Source: Polytrichum commune
Lineage: Eukaryota > Streptophyta > Polytrichopsida > Polytrichales > Polytrichaceae
Direction of reading: 5' to 3'
Length of the DNA: 64,000 nucleotides
NCBI GenBank assembly: GCA_950295325.1
Contig: OX485803.1
Span: 60,775,554-60,839,553 of the forward strand
This document shows, one piece after another, positions 34,085 to 47,175 of the stretch. The translations under genes and the position numbers were made by a program. Numbering within the stretch: position 1 is the stretch's first letter; each line of letters opens with the position of its first letter. Below the pieces are notes generated by a model that worked only from the letters and a program-made list of their open reading frames with translations, made no database searches and was not told where the DNA came from.

Positions 34085-34338
34085 AATAACCAACGTCGAG
34101 TACTCTAGCGTGAATTTGAGCCCGTTGGCTCTTACATGCTCAAGAATCCTCTTGGTGCATGGTGGGGTTTACTGCCTACCTTGCGGTGGGTGGGCTCTTG
34201 GCTTCCTACCTACCGTGCTAGTTTGTTTTTTCCGTCAAGTAGAGAGAAGATTTCACAGCGGGAATCGAACCGCCAACCACTCCGTTTGGAGATGGGTACC
34301 TCTCCACTATCACCCGGCAGTTTAGAATCATCTAGGAC
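34085..34338 (-). mobile_element. SINE-A, full length, 16-bp TSD
   Basis: Flanked by a perfect 16-bp repeat, ATGTTTTGCACTCATA, at 34069-34084 and 34339-34354. On the - strand the head carries an A-box-like GTGATAGTGGAGAGGTACC and a perfect B-box GGTTCGATTCC (34271-34261). The body matches 23308-23574 block for block and ends ...CGACGTTGGTTATTT. The length of about 254 bp, the RNA polymerase III promoter and the duplication establish it as a SINE. Confidence 0.93.
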
Positions 34339-34354
34339 ATGTTTTGCACTCATA

Positions 34355-37300
34355 TAAGTTGGAACTAAGTAAATTTGGAAACAAGCAAACTTTCGGATAT
34401 TGTCCCAAAATAATAATAATAATAATAATGGCGAAGTGGTATGGGATTGCCGCAAGTAAAATAATGTGAAAAAGGTTGATTTGCAATGGAGTGTTAAACT
34501 AGGAAGGCTGCTAACATATTACCATTACTATACTGAATGTTGTAATCAGTGTCACCAATTTTATTGATCTTGCTTGATACTAATTATAAACCGCCCTATG
34601 CAGTGTCACTTACACTAAAAATATACTTAACATTATTTGTCATTCCTTGTTAAAAATCAAATAAAAGTGGGCCTTACATATCTACAATATTGCGAACATT
34701 GTCACTTACAAAGTGGTTTTCATCCAAATTTTGATCATCCATGACAACATCTCATTATAGAAAAGTTAAGATGCACAATACACCTGAGTTTGTTTCAATA
34801 GTTGACATTTCGATGAACTAAAAAGTAAGTTCGTATGACGGTTTTTGTTGCCTTATTCATAAGAAGCGGCCATTAGAAAAGCTACCACAATGACATAAGA
34901 ATACCATATGGCACTAAATATAATATTTAGTGTATTCCCAATTGAACTTACCCCACATAACATTCGACAATACACTATAATGCTCAACCCCCGAATACAA
35001 TCTCTCATAGCATGTATCCACAAATTCATTAAAAGAATTCTATTTGGGCCTGCATTTCAACTACACATGGTTTGCTCCGAGGTCATTCCACGTGCATTTG
35101 TATGTCACACAAGGTTAACAAGAGAGCATATCGGAGTCACCCTATCTATGACCTCCATGTGTCTATTAACCCTTAAAAGGTGTAAGAGACCCGCTTGGAA
35201 GATGAGGCTTGTACATTGAATGTCATGGAATCAAATAAGGTAGATGGATCTCAAATGTCTTGTTTCTTAATCGGACCCTTATGTTTGAATTTTTGATGGG
35301 TATGTAGTTTGGCGAGGATCAAAGAGAAAACATCATAAAGACACATGTTTAAACAAGATTGGACTACATCTTTGAATATCAACGTTTGTTCTACGTTTAT
35401 TAATGAAAACAACTAGAAGGACATGTGTATCTAGTGAACAAATCAAAAAACGTGCATTTCTGATCACCATGATTGAATCAGGGGGGGAGGTTCAATTTTC
35501 ACTCCGATGTTTGCATATATTCATCGTAGATTTGCTAATGCAACTCAAGTTTTGATGTGTAAATATAATAAGTTGAAGTTGGAGAACATGAAACACGAAC
35601 CAAATAACACCCACGTACGTTAGATGTTGCATACGTATTATTGATATTGTTGCATATTATGAGTATATTTTAATGTAGTGAGTCATGCAAAAGATTGTTC
35701 ATGTCTTATAGACCAAGTAAGAAATTGGTTGTTTGGGGCTCCTACGGGGCTACCACTTGAGGTTAAGAATAGTATCAATGCCTCTAAAGGTAAAGCCTAT
35801 TAAACCTCTATAATGAATGCACGGTTTCCACAATGGCAAAGTGGACCATCTCAACAACTTGTTCGACTTGATGATCACCACTTGGAGTTCTACTGGACTA
35901 GCACCCATTCTTCTATCACAAATTTTTATGACTTGTGTCATCAAAGTGAGAAATCTTACCTTGGTTTCAAATGTTATATGTTGAAACATGTCCACCCGTC
36001 CCAAGCACGATCACTACACTAAATATCGGACTTTGTGTGACCATACTATTCATCATCAACCCTCGTTAATCAACTTATAATTACCGAGTAGCACCTGAAG
36101 AACTTGTCATATGACACTTGGTGCTACATAACATGTCACAAACAACCTTGCCTTCACCAAAATTTGCCCCTACTTTGCGTTGGAGACATTCAAACGATTT
36201 TAGATGTGATCTGGTCAAGCGGTCAAGAGGCGTGCATCAGGGGCAATTTTGGGAGGGGGTTAGAATTTACACCCTCTAGCTTAACATACCAATACTATTA
36301 TATTACAATTTGACACAAACACGATATAAGGAATGTGACCCTATTGTGGGCAGTTCCAGTTTTGCACATGTCTATGGTTGTTGGATCACTACGAAAATTG
36401 TTTCACTTGGTAAAAAATTGCGAATAATGAAAACTATCAATTCAAACTCAAGAGTCAAAATTGAAATGTAAAGTTACATGAGGGCACATAAAAGAAATTC
36501 TTTCTCTTTGAGTGATCACATAGGCCCTCCCAATTGTGTTCATTGTTGACTCTAGGAAGTTGTTTACATTATGAGGACATAGCCCAGTCTCATCACACCA
36601 TATGTTATTCTAGCATTCTTTTCTAAACAACATGCCTTGCTATATAGTGTCCAATTAGGAAGAATGACTCCATGAGGCATGGACATACCTTACTCCAATG
36701 CAACATGTATAATGATCATGTGTTGGTGATGCGGTCATACCAAGGCCACTACAACAAATCCCATCATAACTCCAATTTAAGTTGTCCTCTAGGACATGGC
36801 CAAAGATGTTCTACAAGCATATACTCTATTCACTCCAGTCTTCCAAAGACCAAAGTTCTTCTTCTAGTCATATGGTGGATTGACATTAGGCCATAGGCCA
36901 TAGTGGAAGGGGTATTTTATGTGTCGATCCCAACATGTTTGGGAGGATCCACCTCGGTAGGATTCATGTAGATTGATTGGTCTTATATTTATACAAAATA
37001 GAGCCTAGGAGTGTCACAACCAATTTCTTGTATTTTATTTTTTCCCACCGCAATTTTGCCCATGGATAGGCCCTCTAGAATATGTTGTTATGTGACAACA
37101 TTACATAATATTCTCCTCAGAGTGCGTTGGTTCTCTCGAGGTGGTTGTGTTTCTGGTTCTTTTTTGTAATTTATTTTTTTGTTTGTGCCCAAAAAAAATT
37201 ACACGATATTATTCAACCATGTGGTGGTAATTCCACTAACTTTGGAATATGTCAATTGTATTTTCTAGGGCATTCAAACAAAGTAGTATTATTCGTTTAC
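34355..37300. other. Intergenic DNA, nothing recognised
   Basis: Frames such as 34908-35219 (103 codons) and 35750-36004 have no recognised domain and no repeat copy. (AAT)n at about 34408-34428. Confidence 0.3.
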
Positions 37301-37369
37301 TATGCATACATTTAGGCATACACTTGAAAATATAGGTGGAGTTATATTCCATGCCTACTCACATGAATC

Positions 37370-37500
37370 ACCATTCATCTCAACACTATTCGCACGAAGC
37401 ATTGTTCATCTGGACATTAATCAATAAAAATATTATTCATAACAACATTATTCATTAACAATATTGACACTATTCACAATATTCATATTATTCATACCGG
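37370..37500. repeat. Degenerate short tandem repeats (ATTCAT-like)
   Basis: Repeated variants of ACTATTCACA / TTATTCATAAC / CATTGTTCA with variable spacing. Confidence 0.5.
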
Positions 37501-37809
37501 CATTGTTCACTTTCCCTACTGGAGCACCGTCAATTTTATCCTATTATCTAATTTTTCTCCCTAATGGTAAGACAGTGGAGGCCTTTGATAGATGCTAAAT
37601 ATAAAACAATACACAACCATGCAATTGAATAACAATGTGGTATTATTTAAGCCAAATTCTCAATTCTTGTATACTCACATTTGGCCTTATTCATGTTCTC
37701 GTAAAAAATAATCAGTGTTGGCCAAATTCACAAAGTTCATGACCATTGTCCTTCATATAAGGTAGTAGCCGACCATGCATAGAGACATAAGTTACCCTTT
37801 GTTTATTAG

Positions 37810-37985
37810 GGTCCACCCACACCACCTAGTTAAGATAATTAGCTAGCTTACAAGTTAGTGAATATAACTAATGAAAATGCTAGCTAATTAAAATCATGGT
37901 CATACCGCCTACACCACCCAGTTAAATGAATCAACTAATAATACAAGTTAGTGAAAATCGACTAACTTATATGCTAGTCAACTGA
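37810..37985. repeat. Imperfect tandem duplication, unit ~105 bp
   Basis: CCACACCACCTAGTTAA...TACAAGTTAGTGAATA is followed by CTACACCACCCAGTTAA...TACAAGTTAGTGAAAA. Confidence 0.6.
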
Positions 37986-39155
37986 TCTCAAATGTCATTA
38001 GAATTTCTTATGAATTTGAACATCGAAAATGGGAATATGATCATATTTTATAGTAGAATATTATTTATTACTTAAAATTTGATGTTAATTTAGGATGATG
38101 TGAGAAACAATGTCGCCCACCTCATAGCAAAATAAAGAACAAATGGGGAACATGAGAAGCAAGCATTTAAGAAAATAAATTAGGTTAATCAATGGTAAAA
38201 AGCTCGTTGGCATTAGGAATATGGATGAGTTAAGATTTCTTCACAAAAGAAGGTCAAGAATGGAAGCTAATTTCTAGTTTGATAACTTCTATTCAAGCCT
38301 TCATTTAAGTGGTGCAGGTGTGAGATTGATTATTGTAGGGTGATGATAGGTTGGGCAAAAAATGCCCAATAAGTAATCAATATAAAAAGGGCTTAGGCGG
38401 TCCGTAAAAACATTTATGAAAAAATTGTCAACATGTGTGTGTGTGGGGGGGGGGGGGGTCACATAACATATCCTACGTACAAATCCATCTACTGTAACTT
38501 ATTTTTCATTCATTCATGCCGGCTATGTACATGATGCTAACCTTTAGGATTTGGGTCAAGCCTTCTTAGTGTGCTAATTAGAGGTGTGAATAATCCTTTT
38601 TGTTCGTTTTGTGCTCATGTTTGGTAGAGATTGCTTGAGAATTTGCAAGCATGGCTAAGAGGCAAAGGTAAATTTGTCATATGTTTCATCCCATCGACAA
38701 GGATAAGAGATTATTGAGTGTTGCAAGTGATATTGAAGTTATTGAATGCCCAAGTTTTGAATGCACCAAATCTCTTAATATTTATACGTGTCAATGATTT
38801 TTTTCCTTTCTTTTAGGCCGTCTAGCCCAATAATTTAGGCTTGATAAATTTAAATTGTTTTTTGCTCAACCTTCTATCAACCTATGGTAGCTCTCATATA
38901 GGTTAGCTATCTCATATGCAAGCTAAGTCTCTTAATTGGGCAATGCAAGAACAATAAAACTAATGTTTATAGTTTTTTACTCTAAGCGATACCTTAAGCA
39001 AGAAGTGTGGGTGGACCCTGAGTTTCTTAAGTTACAAGGGACCACATACCTAACATGGGGATCCTGCTCCCACCCAATTGTCACCTTTGATTCATTTGTT
39101 CAAAAAAGTTAAATTGAAGTTGTTTTTGTGTGTGAGGGCTCTATCCATTTCTAAG
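37986..39155. other. Intergenic DNA, nothing recognised
   Basis: A (TG)n-G14 run lies at about 38435-38458. No gene. Confidence 0.3.
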
Positions 39156-39391
39156 TGAGAGGGAATGACTATATACGAGGCTACCTCTCATCCATCCAAT
39201 ATAAAAACTTGACCTCCTATAGATATGTTGTTGATTCATCTCCAATGACCTAGAGTACACTACTTCAAGGTCTTTAAAGCTAATTCTGGTGTCAAATAAA
39301 CTAAATAAGTAACCTTTGGGTTGCATACTATTTCAAGATTTTGATACTAGATGAATGAGAGGTATGCTTGTATATGGTATTTCCCTCTCTT
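39156..39391. mobile_element. Mutator-like MITE family member
   Basis: TGAGAGGGAATG...CGAGGCTACCTCTCATCCATCC on the left is inverted on the right as GATGAATGAGAGGTATGCTTG...TTCCCTCTCT. Size and ends match 26916-27155. I see no target duplication, so the insertion is old or its ends have decayed. Confidence 0.65.
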
Positions 39392-40187
39392 CCCCCTTTT
39401 CTACATTACACAAACTCATAAGATAGTTTTCTCCAACATGTCTCAAAGCTATTAACAACAAGACGTCAATATGTGTAACCCGCCCCCCCCCCCCCCCAAC
39501 TTATAGCAACGATGACAAAAGCTTTAAAACATTCTTGTGAAGCCACGACCCTCTTGGCCCTAAATTGAGGGCATTGATCTCATTCTTGGAGGCATTGAGC
39601 TATTCTCATAGACTCACACATCATAAAAGTAACTATTTGCGTATTGTAACAACGTATGATTGCACAACAAAACGCATTTAGAACTTGCAACAATAACAAA
39701 TGGAAACAATTTTGAAAACCCTAAAACCACAAATCAACAACAAAACTCTTAGGAATCCCTACTCCTTGATTTCCAATTGCCACTCAAATAGATGTCTCCA
39801 TGCATATCATTTCGTGTGATAGGGGGACCGATTTGTGGCTTTCGTACCACTCCCTCCGATTCTTTAAAAAAAATCATAATGATGTCATGTCTTGGGGATG
39901 TATACGTGACACAAATGTTGTGGTCACAACATGTTTGACGGTGAAAGCTCATTGTCTATCAAGATCATGATGTATAAATTACAATAAATTCAAATTCAAA
40001 TGTGTATCTATTTATCTATCTATCTATAGTATATAACTTAAGTAAGTCACAATAAATACCTTATTTACAAGAATTGGTGTGACCATAATGCACAACATAT
40101 ACCTTGCCATCACATTGAGAATGTCACACTGTATTGACAAAAATTTCAAATGATCACAATTGTTGAATGATCAAAATGTAACACATC
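39392..40187. other. Intergenic DNA, nothing recognised
   Basis: C15 at 39483-39497 and (TATC)n at about 40008-40027. Confidence 0.3.
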
Positions 40188-40190
40188 TAA

Positions 40191-40695
40191 GGGCCACTTC
40201 ACACAGGAGCCAAGAGCCGTGACCATGGGATCGTGACAACCCAAAAGAAAGTGTCCAAAAGTCGTCCCAACACACCTCCAAAATCATGTAGTGTGGTCAT
40301 GGACCCTCGAGTGTAGTGTGAAGTCATATGTGACTGGGCCCTCAACCAAATGTTATTTCAATGAATTTCTATTTATACGGGTCCTCACGCATGATAAAAT
40401 TGAATAAATTAACGGTTATGAGCATTCAGGGTGCCATGGTCTCCCGGTTTTGTGTTAGGCCTACCTCCAAGAGGTTGTTTTTGAAAATAGTCCAAGTGAC
40501 CATGAAACATGATCCATTGGATGCCATGTAAGAATCCATGTGAACTTTACATCCATCTTGCATTCACATACTCCGTTGGTCCCTCAAGCATACTAATGTG
40601 AAGCAGCGAACTTGGACCGGCTCTGCCTTTTCCACCAATGAGAGTGCTTGAAGTGTAAGGGTCATGGGCTCTCAGTCTCGTATGTGAAGTGGTCT
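40191..40695. mobile_element. Complete Tourist-like MITE, 505 bp, TSD TAA
   Basis: It starts GGGCCACTTCACACAGGAGC and ends GTATGTGAAGTGGTCT, flanked by TAA (40188-40190 and 40696-40698). This is the best-preserved uninterrupted member of the family at 10915, 11336 and 19589, and so defines the empty site for the nested insertion at 11.3 kb. Non-coding. Confidence 0.85.
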
Positions 40696-40698
40696 TAA

Positions 40699-43674
40699 GG
40701 TTGTAGATGATTTCTAGGTCAACGCTTCGAGTTGTTGGAACTTGACTTTCATGTGAGAGTTTGTGGGCTATCTACCAATTTCAAACATCAAACTTTCTTT
40801 CTTATTATATATATATATACTTGTTTTTTCTGTCAAACCAAATATAGGTAACTAAAGTATCAATTATAAACTTAAAATTTCAAGATGATCCCCATTATAC
40901 TTATAACTCCTATATTTACAGTCCACAACAAACAGTCATCCTCCATTCTAGCCACTCGACATCCTTTATCCTATAGAAACCACCCACCTCGATTAGATTT
41001 GAAATGAAAGTCAATGACTTGCAAGCACCTGGTTTGTGTGTGGCCTTCTTTAAATTCATGTCCAAATCTGCACATCGATCGGGCACGAGTTCAAATGCAT
41101 TAATTCTTGCATTCTAATGGAAATCCCAAATACTAGAACTTAATTTACATCCTTATTTTGCTCATACAACAAAAACAATTGAACTCTTCTCGGAGCATGT
41201 CAACCGTAGACTCGACTCCCTCACAAAAATAGACATGCTCGATTGCCTTGAATTTCGATGGTATAAGAGAGCACAAAATGAATAATCCGGAGCAAGCTAC
41301 TTGAGTGGTTGACTTTGCTCCAATTAGTCACCGGGCTACAATTTTGGTTCCCCATGAGCCACGATGTTTCTCTCGAGGGCCATGAAGAGTGTATATAAGA
41401 GAGGCATCATAGGGTCTTTGACTTCACTATGACTTCATTTATTTGAAGTCTTAATGTTGACAAATATGCTACATTACACTATTATTGAAGGACCTTGACC
41501 ATCTAACAATCGCCCACTGAGCATGATATGTTTGTAGGGAGGAATGCACATGATAGTGAAGGTGGGACACCATGCAGGTTTCTACATGTGATAATGCACT
41601 AGAGCCATGCATTGAACTGTGCAATGCAATGAAGTGATATAGGTGTACTGTGTGTGAGATTGAATTGTAAGTAGTCTTTGAAATTCTTACTGCATAAGTA
41701 AGGCAAAATAGTTGTAAGGTTTTCTCAAGGTTCTTTTAAATGAACAATGGATATATTCTCATCCTCATATGTCAACTGTTTGAAATGCACCAACAAACCA
41801 ATGCATATCATGAAAGGAGGAATACAAATAAACGTTGATATATTCAATGTTTGTTTAACTATGTCATTAATGTTTAAGGGAAGTTGGTGCATACAAACAT
41901 AGGTACCCATCATCCTCGCAAACAAAAATCGTATGTCAAGGGTTGTGATTAACTATCTAGACAAGTTCACACCATACCAATTCACAATCTAAAACTAAGG
42001 GGGCAATGTAGTGTACACCAAAAGGTTGTGCCAAATGATCATAAAACTCAATGGTGCCTCAGTTTGTTAGATTTGGCTATAGAAGACATAGGGCCGTCAC
42101 AAAAGTATGATGCTACTTTGCATGGTCTTTGTGTAAACCCAAGAGAGCCAAAACAATAGTTATTTGTTTATTTATTTGAAGACCCAACAATGCGAATCAT
42201 GCGATCATTTAAATTGAATAGCAACATTTTGTTGATGTGGTTTAGTGATTATGACTTACATTTATTTACTGGTGCGAAGGGGGTATTAAAAAAGGAAGGA
42301 GAGATCTAACACCATTGTAATATGTAAGGTGTCATTTGTTGCTTAAAATGTTGTTAGGTCTACCTCAACGAGGTGGTCAAGAAAAATGTTCATGAAGTTT
42401 ATGAATAGATAGTTCACTTTGGCAATGCAAGATGTTGTGTGGTCTTCTCATATGCGGATAATAGCACAACACTTGGCCTAAGTGTAAACCCAACTCGGAC
42501 TATGCCTATCATTTTGGCCAACTACAACTTGAAAAGTTAATGTGGTCCCTCACTTTGGTATTGGTGTAAATTATTCCTAATTCCAACTCCAAATTGGCTA
42601 ACCCATAAGCAAATGTGTAGATTACATGCGACGTCCATGTTTATGCAAGACAAAAAGAGGAAGGAAAGCAATACATTCAATGGAACATACATATTGTTTG
42701 TTTGGGTCACATTAAGCAAGTTTTTGCCTAATGTTCATTTTCTCGAGACCTAGGTGACTTGGGAACCTCGTTTGAAGTATATAAAGTTTAGACATGTGCA
42801 TTTGACTTGTTTATGTACTTTCACGATTTCAGACACTATTTGAAGACATTGAAACCTTGGACACGACGAACGAGTGCATTGGCAACGTGTGAATTATTTT
42901 AAAGGCAAGTTGGTACTATATGGCCATGTTTTACATACATTTAGATGCAAGATAGGATGTAGGGTTCATGGAAACCATGTTAGAAGACCCAGTAAAAACT
43001 TGCCGTATGTGAGTTTTAAGGCAGATTCATCCCGACCTATTCCCACTAAACTACTTTCAAGGTCTACAATCTTGATTATGCAACCAATACGATTATCCAA
43101 TAAGCTTACGAGCTATAAAAGAATTCCCCATATTATCGCCTTCAACTTACACAATTACCACACGTCCTTGCAAATAGGGAAGTGTCACATACGGATGTAC
43201 CTATAGTAGGTGATGAGTTTGTAGGTATGATGTCTATTCCACATTATAAATTTGGGCATCTCCAAGAGTTGAGGTTCGTATTGCATTTGCAAACTTCTAT
43301 AGGTCTAAGATCCTAGTTGCATTGTAGTCCACGTTTTTCCTATCAAAGTTTCATATTTAGATACTATAGCTAAATTCAATCTTATCATGGCACTCTTATA
43401 TACAGTTTCTGTGATTTTTGGACTCGATCTACATTTAATGTATTATTTAGTGTCGTACAATTATTGAAACTTGTAAAAAAATCTATAATGTTAGGATAAG
43501 TTAATTCTATGCTCATGTTACTATAAAAAAATAGCAACAAGAGGATTACGATAATTAGGTGGTGGAATGTTAGGTGCATGTTATCATTGACCATGTGAAG
43601 ATATGCTCATGCAAATAAAGGGGTAAGAGTGCCAAGTAAATGCAAAATAAACTGATCTAAATCTTAATAACAAT
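40699..43674. other. Intergenic DNA, nothing recognised
   Basis: A 110-codon frame at 42874-43206 has no recognised domain. No paired repeat ends noted. Confidence 0.3.
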
Positions 43675-43675
43675 C

Positions 43676-43985
43676 TTAATCAAATACCCATAATTTTAGT
43701 GGTATGCATTCATGTATGGCTCCAATAATGGATACAAAAAAATGCATGTACCTCAAAATATTATAAGCATCGACATAGTTTGTATGTGTGTGTGTGTGTG
43801 GGGGGGGGGGGGCGCACCTATATGACCATTTAATGAGTATGAGGATCTTCACTTCGATAATGATTAAGTTATTCATACGAACTTCAAAAACTATGAGGAA
43901 AGTGGCTACAAACATCAACATTGGATTCGTTGGGCATCTCGTACTATTCATGTGTTTCATATCCTAGTGAAGTGGGATAGTTGAA
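43676..43985 (+). repeat. 330-bp dispersed repeat copy
   Basis: Matches 44395-44770 from GTGGTATGCATTCATG onward: GGCTCCAATAATGGATAC, ATGACCATTTAATGAGTAT, GAAAGTGGCTAC and GTGTTTCATATCCTAG. (TG)n-G13 (43782-43812) sits at the family's internal G run. Confidence 0.7.
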
Positions 43986-44397
43986 GGAAGTAACCAAAAC
44001 CCTAAAGGCCAAAGAAAGTTCTCCAAAAATCACCTAAAACAATTCAATCCAGTCCATCAACTTATGAATAAAACATCAGTACCTTTTACGATTGATATGA
44101 ACGCACGGAGGACACCTTTGCATAGTTAGGTTTGTTCTCACAAATTTTTAGTTGTCCACGTGTTCAAAATTAGAATGTTACAACTTAAACATGGACAATG
44201 GTATTGTCAACCTACGATGATTGCCTGGACAAAAATTTTTGCCTCATTCTTTAAGGGTCAAGGCCCATCTACTTAAGGCAAGTTGATATACATTTAATCC
44301 AAATCTTGCAAGTTTAACAACTAAATAATTAACTACGCATTACCCCCCCCCCCCTTGTGCAGGGGCATAGAGTATTTGTTTTCTAGCCTTAGAGTAA

Positions 44398-44772
44398 GGT
44401 AGACGTGCCTGATTTAGGTATTGATCTTAGTCGAACACCTATGTTTGAGTGGTATGTGGGTAGATGTGACTCCAAGAACGGATACCAAAAAGACATTTGT
44501 GTAAAAGAGATTGGACTACGTGCTCATAATATGATGACCATTTTAAATCTTATAGTCAACATAATTGGAGGGACCTATTATAGCCATTTAATAAGCACGA
44601 GAATCTTTTAGTTTGATAATGAGTAATATTTTCATATGATCTCCAATTTTTTGATTAAAGGAAGTGGTGATGACCTCAACTTGGATTTGCTCACCATGTC
44701 GCACTAATCAAGAGTTTCATAATATATCCTTTGTTGGAGTAGGGCGTTAGACGGCGAGTTAGTAACCATTTA
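44398..44772 (+). repeat. 330-bp dispersed repeat copy
   Basis: Begins GGTAGACGTGCCTGATT and ends AGTAACCATTTAAGACCCAT. It lies directly upstream of the gene A promoter region. Confidence 0.7.
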
Positions 44773-44779
44773 AGACCCA

Positions 44780-45130
44780 TGCACCCTCAAGTCGGCACCA
44801 ACGCATCGCCCGCCGAACACAGCACGGGCCCGGTCCACCCTCCCCCCCCCCCCCGCCCGTCGTCCGACGCACACCCGGCCCGGGCTGACTCGCCAGCTTC
44901 CTCTGCCCTTCCCTTTCCCTTTCCCTTTCCTTTCCCTTCCCTTCTGGCCAAAGCAGCCTCCTGCTCTACTGCTTTCCTTCCTCCGCTACTTACTTACTCA
45001 CTCTCCCTCCCTCGCTCGCCCCTTTCCCTCCCTCCCTCCCTCCCTCCCTCCCTCCCTCCCTCCCTCGCCTGCCTCTCGCGGCTCTCCTCCTTGTGCTTCT
45101 TCTTCCTCCTCGACACTCGTCTGACAGGTG
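44780..45130 (+). promoter_or_regulatory. Pyrimidine- and GC-rich 5' region of TIFY8-like gene A
   Basis: An abrupt change from AT-rich repeat DNA to GC-rich DNA with (CCCTTT)n and about a dozen CTCC/CCTC units (45003-45066). Such CT-rich stretches are common in plant core promoters and 5' UTRs. No TATA box or start site can be fixed by eye. An open frame here (44779-45375) is low-complexity and I do not call it a gene. Confidence 0.5.
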
Positions 45131-45399
45131 ATTTCGCTCTACCTTCCCTTGCGGCTCTCCCCTCGCCCTGCCGACCCCACCTGGCTCCCTGCTTACCTCA
45201 TTACAACAAGCCTTGTGCCCGGAAAGCGGCCTCTCTCTCGCCCCCTCTGCACCCGCTTGGCTTTGGTCCGGTTTGGTTCTGTTCTCGTTCCAGGTTTGGT
45301 TTGGAGGAGCGAGCGAGCGATGCCCAACTGAGAATTGGAGCGCTGCGCTTAGGAGAGGGGAGCTTGGTGGCGTGAGGAGGAAGGGATGTTAGCGAGCAG

Positions 45400-46814
45400 G
45401 GGAAATGAAGATTTGGCGGTGTGGTTGCATTGCGGATGCAGTAGTAGCCTAGGCGTGGATCGGAAGGCAGTTGGCGCAGGTGAGGAGGATGGACAGCAGC
45501 ATTGCGCAAGATCGGAGGACGGAGGCGTTTAGGTGTGCAGGTTATTACTGTGTTTAGGAGAGATCGGGGAAGGAGGTGGAGGTGGGCGTGTTGTGTGAAA
45601 GGAAGAGTGAAAGAGCAGGTTATCGGCCGGCAGCAGAGAAGAGGAGAATTGAAGAAATTGTAGGTGTTCTGAGTGTGGTTTAGAGGCGCAGAGTGCAGGG
45701 GAGGAGGAGGTTATGTGGTGTGGTGAGTCTTTTTCTGTGACGACTTTGTTATGGAGGATGTTAATGAGGTAGTTTTCGCCAAGATAAACACATAGTTCTG
45801 GGGTGATTTACTAAGCTCGCTTCATCTGTTAAAAGTCTACATGGATGTTGTTTATGCAGTTTTCACTAAGACAATCACATAGTTTTGAGGTCATATGGTA
45901 AGCTTGTTTCATCTTAGAGGTCTACATGTATCTTGTTTGCTCAATAAGAATGCTCAAATTCAAGGTGAAAATGAATTGTTAGAGCTGTTCACAAGGCATG
46001 ACGACAATTTGATAACCGAGACGTAATTTTGTGTCTTGCTGGACGCGTAGTGTCAAGAGTTTCTTGAACATACGAACTGCAAAATTTTGTCTCGAGCGAT
46101 TTCTATCCGTCCCTCTGGTCTTTTCTTGGGTCCGGAGAAACTCTCTCTACCTCTCTTTAAGGCTATGGCAGTCTTTCTGAGAGGTTCAGTACTGCCGGGA
46201 CCGATTCTGAAATCGGCATGGAGCCTTAAGGACAGAGTGGGAGCACTTTTGAACTGGTGCGTACAGGAAAATCTGGTAGAAGCTCCTTTGAGCATCCTTC
46301 TGAATCAGGAGTGCATAACAATATAGATCTGAGTGTTTGGTAGGCTCTTGGGTAATATAGGAGGATGCTATTCGGAAGCATGATGATTTTCACGATATCT
46401 TAAGTTAGTACAAAATCCTAACACGGTTGTGGATCGTCGCTCGGAAAGGGCCCTCCTCCTTCCTCTTCCGATGTGTTTATATATCTCAAAGAGCCAACAA
46501 GTGGTGATATTGCGATATTTCTCTGACGTGTTGTAAATTGCTCATAAATGTTAGATCCATTTAAGAACGTTGCTGAAGAGACGAATTGCAATTATGGAGG
46601 GACGGAGATACTAAAGGTTTTTAGGGGATAGAAGACGTTCAGGTCCCTATAGGAGTGTGGACGGAGAGTTCATAATCTGTTGGGATCTAGCTGCCAAAGT
46701 CAACAGTGAATAAATATACTTACTGGAGTAATCTAACGAAACTTCACAGAAACGGGGTCGATGTTTGTGGATTGTTTGTGGCGTTCACATCGCAGTAAAT
46801 CAATCTGTCCACAT
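45400..46814 (+). other. Gene A 5' flank / 5' UTR region, duplicated upstream of gene B
   Basis: Shares blocks with 58610-59700: GCGGATG, GCATTGCGCAAGATCG, GGTGAGTCTTT, GAGTTTCTTGAAC, TAACAnnATAGATCT and GCCAAAGT. It probably contains the transcription start and non-coding exons or introns, which I cannot delimit. Confidence 0.5.
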
Positions 46815-47175
46815 GGTAGACATTCTTAATTCGGTTACTTATATTTATCGGATGCCATTATTGAGTGGTTTGTGGTCAGGTGTGGCTCCAAGAATGGATA
46901 GCAAAGAGACATGTGCTTGACTATGTGTTCAAAATACTAATACCATCTAGATGCAATAGTCAACATAATTGGGGGGCCCTGCATGGCTATTTAATGAGCG
47001 TGAGAATCTTCACTTTGATAATGAATAGCATATTCATATGGGCTCCAAGGATTATAAGGAAAGTGGATATGGCCTTGATTTGGATTTGCTATCCACCGTG
47101 TACTAATAATAGCATGTTTCATATCCTGGGAGAAATGGGCTAGTAAGGAAAAGTAACCATTTAAGACCCATATAC
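46815..47175 (+). repeat. 330-bp dispersed repeat inserted in gene A 5' region
   Basis: Matches the 44398-44772 copy from GGTAGACATTC to AGTAACCATTTAAGACCCAT. The corresponding part of gene B's flank (about 59700-59720) runs through without it, so it inserted after the gene duplication or was lost from B. Confidence 0.75.

Noticed and set aside
34908-35219. 103-codon open frame
   Set aside because: No domain, AT-rich surroundings, no homologous copy in the window.
42874-43206. 110-codon open frame
   Set aside because: No recognisable domain or supporting splice or promoter context; likely chance.
44779-45375. 198-codon open frame upstream of gene A
   Set aside because: Low-complexity Pro/Ser/Leu translation of CT-rich promoter DNA; no domain and no counterpart upstream of gene B.
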